From contig JANXRT010000509.1 of assembly GCA_025356735.1 (NCBI GenBank), positions 1 through 18,310 of the forward strand: DNA of 18,310 nt. The letters are read 5' to 3'. Under the pieces are notes generated by a model. That model saw only the letters and a program-made list of their open reading frames with translations, had not been told where the DNA came from and searched no databases. The DNA comes from Acetobacteraceae bacterium (GTDB taxonomy: Bacteria > Pseudomonadota > Alphaproteobacteria > Acetobacterales > Acetobacteraceae). Both the position numbers and the translations under genes were made by a program. Below, piece by piece: positions 1 through 6,498 of this stretch; positions within the stretch are counted from its first letter, which is position 1, and each line of letters begins with the position of its first letter.

Positions 1-1
1 G

Positions 2-655
2 CCACCGGCGCTGTCGCCGATCTCCGATCCGACCCGCGATCCATCCTGGCGTCCGCTAACCATGCCAATGCCGGCCAGCATCATAGTTCCTGTCGAGGCC
101 AACAGCCTGTGGCGTCCGGGATCGCGTGCCTTCTTCAAGGATCAGCGCGCGGCCCAGATCGGCGACATCGTGACGGTTCTGGTGAAGATGAACGACAACG
201 CCAACCTGCAGAACGTGACGGCAGCCAACCGCACGAGCGACGAGGCGATGGGCATCCCCGATCTGTTCGGTTTTCAGAAGATGCTCAACACCGTGCTGCC
301 AAAGCCGATTGATGCTTCCAAGCTGGTGTCGCTGAACAGCGCCAACACGGCCAGCGGCAAGGGGCAGATCCAGCGCACCGAGACCGTCACCCTGCGGCTA
401 GCCGGTGTCATCACCCAGGTGCTGCCGAACGGCAACCTGGTTGTGGCGGCGAGGCAGGAGTTCCGCGTCAACAGCGAGCTTCGCGAACTTCTGGTCAGCG
501 GCGTCATTCGCCCGCAGGATATCGCCAGCGACAACACGGTCGTGCATGACCGCATGGCTGAGGCGCGCATCACCTATGGCGGACGCGGCCAGCTGACCGA
601 GGTGCAGACGCCACGCTATGGCCAGCAAATACTCGACATCGTTCTGCCGTTCTGA
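2..655 (+). CDS. flgH: Flagellar L-ring protein FlgH (3' part, start outside window)
   Basis: FlgH forms the outer-membrane L-ring around the flagellar rod. The reading frame is open to the left edge: codons 2-61 encode PPALSPISDPTRDPSWRPLT, a proline-rich segment typical of the region before the FlgH core. The ATG at 62 is therefore internal, and the lipoprotein signal lies outside the window. The recognisable core follows, with ANSLWRPGSRAFFKDQRA, then GDIVTVLV, then the C-terminal LPNGNLVVAARQEFRVNSE and VSGVIRPQDI, ending in DIVLPF, which is the usual FlgH end. About 217 residues are visible, so only a short N-terminal part is missing. It converges on msrB with 9 bp between the stop codons. 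I see nothing damaged. Upstream flagellar genes (flgA/flgG type) would be expected outside the window, but this is inference. Confidence 0.93.
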   Translation, partial: PPALSPISDPTRDPSWRPLTMPMPASIIVPVEANSLWRPGSRAFFKDQRAAQIGDIVTVLVKMNDNANLQNVTAANRTSDEAMGIPDLFGFQKMLNTVLPKPIDASKLVSLNSANTASGKGQIQRTETVTLRLAGVITQVLPNGNLVVAARQEFRVNSELRELLVSGVIRPQDIASDNTVVHDRMAEARITYGGRGQLTEVQTPRYGQQILDIVLPF

Positions 656-664
656 GGGGCGGAG

Positions 665-1099
665 CTAATCGGGCGTGAAATCCATTGCCACGCCGTTCAT
701 GCAGTAGCGCAATCCCGATGGCTGTGGCCCGTCCGGGAACACGTGGCCAAGATGGCCGCCGCAGTTGCTGCAATGGACCTCGGTCCGAACCATGAACAGG
801 CTGCGGTCGACGGTGGTGCCGACTGCGCCCTCAATCGGGTCGTGGAAGCTTGGCCAGCCGGTGCCGCTCTCGAACTTGGTGCCGGCAACGAACAGCTTCT
901 GGCCGCAGCCGGCACACGAAAAGAAGCCTGCGCGTTTTTCGTAGTTCAGCGCGCAGGCCCCGGGTCGCTCGGTGGCATGGCCGCGCAACACGGAAAACTG
1001 CTCGGGCGACAGACGCTGGCGCCACTCCGCATCGCTCAAGGTGAACGGGAAAGCCTTCTCCGCTACATCCTGCGCTCCGCCACCGAACAATCGTGCCAT
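665..1099 (-). CDS. msrB: Peptide-methionine (R)-S-oxide reductase MsrB
   Basis: MsrB reduces the R epimer of methionine sulfoxide in oxidised proteins, usually with thioredoxin as electron donor. The 144-residue product has the full family pattern: two zinc-binding CxxC pairs (C62/C65 and C110/C113), GTGWPSF at 79-85, GGHLGHVFPDGP at 114-125, and the catalytic cysteine C133 in RYCMNG. The ATG at 1099 is chosen because a GGGAG Shine-Dalgarno lies just upstream and the product begins where MsrB proteins usually begin. A longer in-frame start at 1147 would only add an atypical basic leader. No signal peptide is visible, so it is probably cytoplasmic. It lies 84 bp downstream of the CDGSH gene on the same strand, with a hairpin between, so cotranscription is possible but not assured. 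Confidence 0.95.
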   Translation of the reverse strand: MARLFGGGAQDVAEKAFPFTLSDAEWRQRLSPEQFSVLRGHATERPGACALNYEKRAGFFSCAGCGQKLFVAGTKFESGTGWPSFHDPIEGAVGTTVDRSLFMVRTEVHCSNCGGHLGHVFPDGPQPSGLRYCMNGVAMDFTPD

Positions 1100-1146
1100 C
1101 CGAACTCTCCCGTGCCTTTTTCCAACCACCCTGATGTGGTCGTGCA

Positions 1147-1171
1147 CCAGCCGGATGTGAAGTCCGGCTGG
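1147..1171 (-). terminator. Hairpin between CDGSH gene and msrB
   Basis: A perfect 9-bp stem, CCAGCCGGA (1147-1155) with TCCGGCTGG (1163-1171), encloses a 7-nt loop. It starts 12 bp past the CDGSH stop codon in the direction of transcription. No T-run follows, so it is not a classic intrinsic terminator. It could be an attenuator, an mRNA-stabilising structure or a processing point that sets different levels for the two genes. Confidence 0.45.
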
Positions 1172-1183
1172 CCTGCCGCGGCG

Positions 1184-1435
1184 TCAGAGGGCCTTGTGGC
1201 CGCCGTCGCAAAGGGGTGCATTTTTGGTCACCTTGCAGCCGCAGAAGAAAGCGTCTCCGGTCTTGAGCGCCTTGTATTCCATCGGGCGGAATTCGCCGCC
1301 CTTGTGCGAGCCGTCGCAGAACGGCTGCTTGGAGCTTTGTCCGCAGGAACACCACCAATAGGATTTGCCTTCCTCGACGGCCATCTTGAACGGCGATTTC
1401 TGCGCCATTATCGGCATCGGCATCGGATCGGACAT
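1184..1435 (-). CDS. Tandem CDGSH-type iron-sulphur protein
   Basis: This 83-residue protein carries two CDGSH motifs, each expected to bind one [2Fe-2S] cluster through three cysteines and one histidine. Motif 1 has C29, C31, C40 and H44 (CSCGQSSKQPFCDGSH). Motif 2 has C65, C67, C76 and H80 (CGCKVTKNAPLCDGGH), with glycine at the usual serine/alanine position. Both fit C-x-C-x2-(S/T)-x3-P-x-C-D-G-x-H. The ATG at 1435 is favoured by an AGGAG Shine-Dalgarno at normal spacing. An in-frame extension to 1504 would add 23 residues with no motif. There is no membrane anchor, unlike mitoNEET, so it is probably a soluble electron-transfer or cluster-handling protein. It lies upstream of msrB, which suggests a shared redox or stress role, but its partner is unknown. 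Confidence 0.9.
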   Translation of the reverse strand: MSDPMPMPIMAQKSPFKMAVEEGKSYWWCSCGQSSKQPFCDGSHKGGEFRPMEYKALKTGDAFFCGCKVTKNAPLCDGGHKAL

Positions 1436-1604
1436 CTGGGCGCTCCTGTTGTGGCGACGATCCGTGGGATCGGTCGCGCATAGGTTTCCGGCGGCGACGG
1501 GCATTCGTCAAGCCTTGTCGTCGAAGCTGGCCCATACCGTCGTTGCGCTTGACAGCCGAACGCGCGATGGAGCATCCGCCCAAACCCCCGATGGATTTTC
1601 CCGC

Positions 1605-2390
1605 ATGTTGTTCATTCTCGCCAAGCTGGTCTGGGCGCTGCTGCGGCCGAGTTCCATCCTGTTGCTGCTATGCATGTTCGGCACCCTATGTCGCGGCCGC
1701 CGCTGGGGTTTTCGCGCGCTGGTGGCCGGGGTGGGCGGCCTAGTCGTTGTCGCCCTGGTGCCGCTCGACCGGTGGCTGATGGCACCGCTGGAAGACCGTT
1801 TCCCGCAGGCATCGCCACCGGCCCATGTCGATGGCATCATCGTGCTGGGCGGCGCCGTGGACACCAGGCGGACGATCGAGCACGGCATTCCCGCGCTGAC
1901 CTCCGCCGCCGAGCGGATGACTGCCTTCGCCGGGCTAGCGCGACGCTATCCGCAGGCCCGGCTGGTGTTCACCGGTGGTTCGGGCGAAATCCTCAAGAAA
2001 TCAATAACCGAGGCCGATGTCGCGCGCGCGCTGTTCACCGACCTAGGCGTGCCGCAGGAGCGCATGACCTATGAGAACCAGTCGCGCACCACCTACGAGA
2101 ACGCGATCGAGACCCGGCGGCTGATGCAGCCGAAGCCGGGCGAAGTCTGGCTGCTGGTCACCTCGGCCAACCACATGCCGCGCGCGGTCGGCGTGTTCCG
2201 CCGCATCGGCTGGCCGGTGGTGCCTTGGCCGGTGGCCTACAAGACTCCGCCGCTGGAGGAGTTTTTTCAGCTGGGGCCGGTCGGCGACCACCTGGTCGGG
2301 ATCGATCTGTCAGTCCATGAATGGATCGGGCTGCTGGCCTATTACCTGACCGGACGGACGGAAGCGCTGTTCCCGGCGCCATCGCCGTGA
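1605..2390 (+). CDS. YdcF/DUF218 family membrane-anchored protein
   Basis: This is a 261-residue DUF218 (YdcF/SanA/ElyC-like) protein. Two hydrophobic segments at about residues 8-25 and 37-54 anchor it in the inner membrane. The DUF218 domain follows, with DGIIVLGGAVD (76-86), LVFTGGSGE (120-128), YENQSRTTYENA (156-167) and LLVTSANHMPRA (183-194), the order seen in ElyC and YdcF. ElyC in Escherichia coli affects envelope peptidoglycan and lipid-carrier homeostasis. A similar envelope role is inference here. The ATG at 1605 is preferred because the product then starts directly with the first membrane segment. Upstream in-frame codons run antisense through the CDGSH gene. Shine-Dalgarno support is weak. 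A TTGACA lies at 1549-1554 in the upstream gap, but no good -10 box stands at the right distance. Confidence 0.85.
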   Translation: MLFILAKLVWALLRPSSILLLLCMFGTLCRGRRWGFRALVAGVGGLVVVALVPLDRWLMAPLEDRFPQASPPAHVDGIIVLGGAVDTRRTIEHGIPALTSAAERMTAFAGLARRYPQARLVFTGGSGEILKKSITEADVARALFTDLGVPQERMTYENQSRTTYENAIETRRLMQPKPGEVWLLVTSANHMPRAVGVFRRIGWPVVPWPVAYKTPPLEEFFQLGPVGDHLVGIDLSVHEWIGLLAYYLTGRTEALFPAPSP

Positions 2391-2403
2391 TCCTGGGATT
2401 GCT

Positions 2404-3429
2404 TTAGACGACCTGCCATTCGTAGCCATCGTCGCCGCGGTCCGCGCGGCGCAGGACTTCCAGCCGGAGATGCCGGTCATGCGCCATCAGCGCACCCTCC
2501 AGCAGACCGCTCCAGGCGTCGAAGATCGCGGGATCGTCGAGGCCGCCGAGCAGCCTGATCGATCCCTGCCGCACGCCGGACGCTCCCACGCGCGTCGCTG
2601 CGTCGCCCTGAGCCACGGCCAGCGCGACCATGAAACTGGCGAACCCGGCGGCGTCGGCGGAAAAATCGCCAAGTGCCGCCGCCGTCTGCTCGTAGAGCTG
2701 CATCCCGACCAGCCAGCCGGTGAGCCGAAGCAGTTCGGCGGCGTCCGCGGCACCGAACAGCCGAATTACCTCGGGCAGCATCGAGCGGACATATTCCATC
2801 GCATAGCCGCGGTGCGCACGGCGCAACCTGGCTTGCGGCCATTGCCCGGCCGGCAATTGCGGCGCCTCGGCCGGATCGAACCGAGGCGCATCCTCCTGCG
2901 GCGAAAAGCGTAGGCGCTCAGGCTCGGACAGATCAAAGTCGTATTCCTGGAAGTAGCCCTCCAATCCGGCCTGACCGTCCACTGTCATCTTGGTGCAGAC
3001 GAAGCCAAGCCGTGGATTGCCGAGCGACGGTCCGTTCTCGGCGTACCAGCCGGCAAGGATGGCGGCCGAGACCTCGGACGGGATGGCGCATATGGCGATG
3101 CCGTTCCAGATCCAGCGCGGCGGCGGAAAGCGCACCCAGGCTTTCCTGTCGTTTTCCCGCATGAACTCGACCTTTACGCCGCCGATGCGGTTCGACAGAT
3201 AGTGGTAGCCGGCGGCCTTCACCGCGTCGGGCAGCCCATCAAGCCCGAGCTTGCCGAGGCTCGACAGGAACTTCTCGTGATGCTGGCGGCGGAACACGGC
3301 GAACAGCAGCCTGGCCGCGTCGGCGGCGCCGCGGCGGGTGACGGTGCTGAGCACGATGCCGGTGAAGAAGCCGTGGTACCAGGTGGCGACCGCCTTCCAG
3401 CCTGCCCATTCCGCCTCGGCTTCCTCCAT
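2404..3429 (-). CDS. Uncharacterised 341-residue protein coupled to rhodanese
   Basis: I do not recognise this family with confidence. The protein is soluble in appearance, with no signal peptide or membrane segment. Its N-terminal half is rich in Trp, Tyr and Phe (WYHGFFTGI near 17-25, YHYLSNRIGGVKVEF near 73-87) and has a distinctive run, SLGNPRLGFVCTKMTVDGQ, near 134-152, then GYFQEYDFDL and ERLRF. The C-terminal half is alanine-rich and helical. A small-molecule enzyme domain is possible, but I cannot name one. The ATG (3429-3427) overlaps the TAA of the upstream rhodanese gene by one base (TAATG), so translation is almost certainly coupled. It is the last gene of the minus-strand block, and its stop lies 13 bp from the convergent DUF218 gene. 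Confidence 0.85.
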   Translation of the reverse strand: MEEAEAEWAGWKAVATWYHGFFTGIVLSTVTRRGAADAARLLFAVFRRQHHEKFLSSLGKLGLDGLPDAVKAAGYHYLSNRIGGVKVEFMRENDRKAWVRFPPPRWIWNGIAICAIPSEVSAAILAGWYAENGPSLGNPRLGFVCTKMTVDGQAGLEGYFQEYDFDLSEPERLRFSPQEDAPRFDPAEAPQLPAGQWPQARLRRAHRGYAMEYVRSMLPEVIRLFGAADAAELLRLTGWLVGMQLYEQTAAALGDFSADAAGFASFMVALAVAQGDAATRVGASGVRQGSIRLLGGLDDPAIFDAWSGLLEGALMAHDRHLRLEVLRRADRGDDGYEWQVV

Positions 3430-4322
3430 TAACCGGCGCTTGCGGTCTCCATCGGCAATGTCGGGTCCGCCGCCCATTCGGTGAGCGAGGCGTCGTAGAG
3501 CGCCACGTTTTCGTGGCCGAGCATGGTCAGGATCAGCGCGTCGGCACTGGCGGCGATCCCGCCGCCGCAATAGGTGATGACCCGCCGATCCATTGCGCCG
3601 ACATCCGAAAATTTCTGGCGCAACGCCCCGGGCGACAGGAACTCGTTGGTGATGGGATCGACGAGGTGTGCGGCCGGCAGGTTGACGCTGCCGGCGATGT
3701 GGCCGGGCCGACCGTAGGAATTGCCGCCGGTACCCTGGTGCTGCGCCGGCTGCAGCGCGTTGAGCGTGCAGATCGAAGCGTCGCCGATTGCCGCCAGAAC
3801 CTCGTCACGGCCGACCATCAGGTCGCGCTTTTCACGAACCGGGAAATTCTTCGCGGTGCGCGGCTTGGCGGGCCCGGTCTCGATCGGACGCCCTTCCCGG
3901 CTCCATTTCTGCCAGCCGCCGTTCAGCACCGCGGCGTTATCGTGGCCGAACACCCGCAGCATCCACCAGACCCGACTCGCCCACCAAACGTTGGCGGTGC
4001 TGTAAAGGATAATTCGAGTATTGCCGTCTATGCCGAACCGGCCCATCGCGGCAGCGAAGTGCTCCGCCGTCGGCAGCATGAAGCGGAACTTGTGGTTTGG
4101 ATCGGATAGATCGGCCTGAACGTCGCAGAACTGCGCGCCGGCAATGTGGCCGCGCTCGAAGTCCTCCCGCCCAGGCACCACCGTGTAGGTTGCTTTGGAA
4201 TCAGGGATGAGGTGAACGGTGCAGTCCAGCACGACCACGTCAGGGTCGGTGAGAGTTGCGGCAAGCCAGCCGGTCTCGACCAGGAACTCCGGATGGACAA
4301 AGCCTTGCGTTGACGGACTCAT
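3429..4322 (-). CDS. Tandem-rhodanese sulfurtransferase (SseA/TST type)
   Basis: This 297-residue protein has the two-rhodanese-domain layout of thiosulfate and 3-mercaptopyruvate sulfurtransferases, which move sulfane sulphur from a donor to an acceptor through a cysteine persulfide. Domain 1 (about 14-145) is non-catalytic and carries DFERGHIAGAQFCDV, ASRVWWMLRVFGH and VLNGGWQKW. Domain 2 (about 165-290) carries the catalytic loop YCGGGIAAS with C252. The loop differs from the usual mercaptopyruvate-type CGSGVTA and thiosulfate-type CRKGVTA, so donor choice is uncertain. The ATG at 4322 has a GGGAGG Shine-Dalgarno 7 bases upstream. It follows the SDR gene by 30 bp and overlaps the next gene by one base, so the three probably form one transcript. 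There is no signal peptide. Confidence 0.9.
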   Translation of the reverse strand: MSPSTQGFVHPEFLVETGWLAATLTDPDVVVLDCTVHLIPDSKATYTVVPGREDFERGHIAGAQFCDVQADLSDPNHKFRFMLPTAEHFAAAMGRFGIDGNTRIILYSTANVWWASRVWWMLRVFGHDNAAVLNGGWQKWSREGRPIETGPAKPRTAKNFPVREKRDLMVGRDEVLAAIGDASICTLNALQPAQHQGTGGNSYGRPGHIAGSVNLPAAHLVDPITNEFLSPGALRQKFSDVGAMDRRVITYCGGGIAASADALILTMLGHENVALYDASLTEWAADPTLPMETASAG

Positions 4323-4352
4323 GGGAAGCCTCCCGCTCGGTAGGACGAAATG

Positions 4353-5117
4353 TCAGGAAATGGTGATGCCGCTATCCACCCGAAGGATCGTGCCGGTGGT
4401 GATGCGGCTTTCATCGGATGCCAGGTAGATGGCGGCGTAGGCGACATCCATCGGCTCGCCTAGGCCGAGCAGATGGCGCGCGCCGATGCGAGCGACTCCG
4501 GCATTGGCCGCCATCAGCGCGACCACCCGCGGCGTCTGCGTGACCGAGGGCGCAATCGCGTTGACCCGGATTTTCTGTGGCGCGTACGACACGGCGAGCG
4601 ACCGCGTAATGGCGGCAACCCCGCCTTTGGCCGCCGTGTAGCTGTCGCGCCCGGGAAATCCCATCAGCGCGACGTTCGAGGCCATGTTGATGACCGAGCC
4701 GCCGCCCGACTTGATCAACTCAGGAATCCCAAACCGGCACCCAAGGAAGGTGCCGAACAGGTCGAGCTTGATCGCCCGCCAGAATTCCTCCAGCGGCACG
4801 TCCACGGCCGTCGCGTCGACCTGGGTCGAGCCGCCGGCATTGTTGTAGATCACGTGTAACGGCCCGAAATGCGACACGGCCGTGGCCAGCGACTGCTGCC
4901 AGCTTTCCGGCTCGGTCACATCGGTGCGCAACGCAATCGCCGCGCCGCCATTGGTAGCCGCTGCACAGGCCTCCTGCGCCACGGCCTCGGCAGCATCCAG
5001 GGCGATGTCGGCGATTACCACCTTGGCACCCTCAGCCGCGAACAGGATGGCGGCGGCCCGCCCGATGCCGGATGCTGCCCCGGTGATGAATGCGGTCTTG
5101 CCTGTCAGGCGGGGCAT
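4353..5117 (-). CDS. Classical short-chain dehydrogenase/reductase
   Basis: This is a 254-residue NAD(P)-dependent classical SDR of normal length. It shows the Rossmann glycine motif TGAASGIG (12-19) and an acidic residue after beta-2 (D37), which favours NAD over NADP. It also shows NNAG (92-95) and the catalytic Ser147, Tyr160 and Lys164 (YTAAK). The end, ITTGTILRVDSGITIS, is near the usual VDGG finish. The ATG at 5117 is preceded by GGGAGA at good spacing. Upstream in-frame codons run through an intergenic palindrome and are not family-like. It lies downstream of the transporter-ligase block and upstream of the rhodanese gene. The substrate is probably a secondary alcohol or 3-hydroxyacyl compound, which is inference from context. 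SDR sequences do not reveal substrate at this level. Confidence 0.92.
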   Translation of the reverse strand: MPRLTGKTAFITGAASGIGRAAAILFAAEGAKVVIADIALDAAEAVAQEACAAATNGGAAIALRTDVTEPESWQQSLATAVSHFGPLHVIYNNAGGSTQVDATAVDVPLEEFWRAIKLDLFGTFLGCRFGIPELIKSGGGSVINMASNVALMGFPGRDSYTAAKGGVAAITRSLAVSYAPQKIRVNAIAPSVTQTPRVVALMAANAGVARIGARHLLGLGEPMDVAYAAIYLASDESRITTGTILRVDSGITIS

Positions 5118-5139
5118 GGTTGGTCTCCCGGAAGAAAGA

Positions 5140-5158
5140 CCAGGGGCGTTGCCCCTGG
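5140..5158 (-). repeat. GGGGC/GCCCC extragenic palindrome, possible terminator
   Basis: A perfect 8-bp inverted repeat, CCAGGGGC (5140-5147) and GCCCCTGG (5151-5158), has a 3-nt loop. Read on the minus strand it is followed by TCTTTCTTCC, a pyrimidine and T-rich tail, so it could stop transcripts arriving from the binding-protein gene. It sits only 22 bp before the SDR start, which would demand a promoter inside that short space. A dispersed extragenic palindrome or mRNA-processing element is an equal alternative. The GGGGC-loop-GCCCC form resembles elements I associate with Acetobacteraceae genomes (recollection, not tested). Confidence 0.5.
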
Positions 5159-5225
5159 ACCTACTACTTAAGGGATGCGCTTCCGGGCGTGCTGCCCCGG
5201 CGGGTTTGAGCGTAGCAGGCAAAGG

Positions 5226-5252
5226 TTCCGACTGCCCGTTTGGCAGTTGGAA
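5226..5252 (-). terminator. Strong hairpin after the binding-protein gene
   Basis: TTCCGACTGCC (5226-5236) pairs with GGCAGTTGGAA (5242-5252) in an 11-bp stem with one G-T wobble and a 5-nt loop. It begins 28 bp beyond the stop codon of the substrate-binding protein in the transcription direction. No long T-run follows, so it may protect the 3' end of the abundant binding-protein mRNA rather than terminate cleanly. With the palindrome at 5140-5158, it accounts for most of the 163-bp gap 5118-5280. Confidence 0.5.
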
Positions 5253-5280
5253 TGCCTACGGAGGGAGAGCCCAACCTTAC

Positions 5281-6465
5281 TTAACTCCCCTCAGCATACC
5301 CGATCGGACCATCCACAACCTGCACCCACTTGCCGCCCTTGACCTGCAGCAGGAACGACTGGTCCGAGCCCTCATGCTTGGTGGCGCTGAAGCTGATCGT
5401 CGGCGAGCCGAAGATGTCGTGGTAGTTCTTGATCTTTTCCATGCCGCCAATCAGCGAGTCCACCGTCAGGTCGCGGCCGGCATTCTGCATCGCCAGGATG
5501 AACAGTTGCGCGCCGGTATAGCCGACTTGTGCCGCTGGGTTGGGGTCCTTGCCATACAATGCATGGTAGTTCTTGACGAACTCTTGCACTGCTGGCCGCT
5601 TGTCCTCCGGCCCGACCAGGATGAAGGAGGTCACGCAGTAATAGCCCTCGTTGCCGCCGCCGGTGACTTCCGCCACCGCTGTGTCGTACGAGGCGACCGC
5701 GCCCATGATGTCGACATCCCAGCCGGATTTACGGACCGCGGAGATGATCTGGTTGGTATCGCGCACGATGGTGCTGATCACGAGTATGTCGCATTTGGCA
5801 TCATGCAGCTTGGCGACCGAGGCGGTGAAGTCGGCATCGGTCGGCTTGTGCGTGGTTTCCGCCACCAGCTTGAGGTTCATCGCCTTCATCTGGTCATACA
5901 CGCCGCTCATGTTGTCGCGGCCGAAATCGGTGTCCTGGTACATCGCGCAGACGGCTTTTTTGCCCTTCTTCTCGACGAAGTATTTCACCCCGGCGCGCAT
6001 CTCGTCGTAGTACGACGACAGCAGCCCAAACTTCATGTGGTGCAGCGGCTCGTACATCGACCGCGCCGAGGTCAGCGGGAAGAAGTTCGGCACGCCCTTT
6101 TCGAGCTGTTCCGGCAGCACCGCGTTGTTCATCGGCGTGCCGCCGTTGGCGATCATCGCGAACACGTTGTCGCGGTTGATCAGCTTGTTCGCCGCCTGGA
6201 TCGAGCGCGGCACCTGGTACTGGTTGTCCTCGACGATGTACTTGATCTTGCGGCCGTTGATGCCGCCCTTCGCGTTGACCTCGTCGAACGCCATGCGGTA
6301 GGCGTTGGAATTGTTGACACCCCACATCACCGTGACGCCGGACAGGTCGGTGTAGGTGCCGATGGCGACCTCGGTGTCGGTCACGCCGCGCACCGGATCG
6401 GCGGCATTGGCACTCACCGACAGCGCGAGTGCGCTGGCGGCCGCTAGAAGCAGGTGGCGTATCAT
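5281..6465 (-). CDS. LIV-type ABC transporter periplasmic substrate-binding protein
   Basis: This 394-residue protein is the extracellular binding component of a branched-chain-amino-acid-type (HAAT family) ABC transporter. It has a signal peptide with a basic start, a hydrophobic core at about 4-18 and a likely signal peptidase I site after ANA (about residue 21). No lipobox cysteine is present, so it should be free in the periplasm. The mature part follows the type I periplasmic fold: GVTDTEVAIGTYTDLSG, then AFDEVNAKGGINGRKIKYIVED, with ATKHEGSDQSFLLQVKGGKWV near the end. The ATG at 6465 has AGGGAAG upstream. It lies 33 bp after the ligase gene, last in the transporter block. Binding proteins of this group also take aromatic acids, other carboxylates and amides, and the adjacent CoA ligase argues for a carboxylic acid rather than leucine. 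Confidence 0.9.
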   Translation of the reverse strand: MIRHLLLAAASALALSVSANAADPVRGVTDTEVAIGTYTDLSGVTVMWGVNNSNAYRMAFDEVNAKGGINGRKIKYIVEDNQYQVPRSIQAANKLINRDNVFAMIANGGTPMNNAVLPEQLEKGVPNFFPLTSARSMYEPLHHMKFGLLSSYYDEMRAGVKYFVEKKGKKAVCAMYQDTDFGRDNMSGVYDQMKAMNLKLVAETTHKPTDADFTASVAKLHDAKCDILVISTIVRDTNQIISAVRKSGWDVDIMGAVASYDTAVAEVTGGGNEGYYCVTSFILVGPEDKRPAVQEFVKNYHALYGKDPNPAAQVGYTGAQLFILAMQNAGRDLTVDSLIGGMEKIKNYHDIFGSPTISFSATKHEGSDQSFLLQVKGGKWVQVVDGPIGYAEGS

Positions 6466-6498
6466 CCTGGCGATCTTCCCTGGTTGAGTTTTCTGGTT

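Noticed and set aside
1549..1577. TTGACA upstream of the DUF218 gene as a promoter
   Set aside because: A perfect -35 but no acceptable -10 hexamer at 16-18 bp. Kept only as a remark in the gene entry.
743..1583. Open frames on both strands through msrB and the CDGSH gene (plus 743-1483, minus 831-1583)
   Set aside because: They cross two well-supported small genes in wrong frames and show no recognisable domain.
4882..6447. 521-codon plus-strand open frame opposite the SDR and binding-protein genes
   Set aside because: It is antisense to two clear protein families, has no family motif and is rich in His, Arg and Val as expected for a shadow frame in GC-rich DNA.
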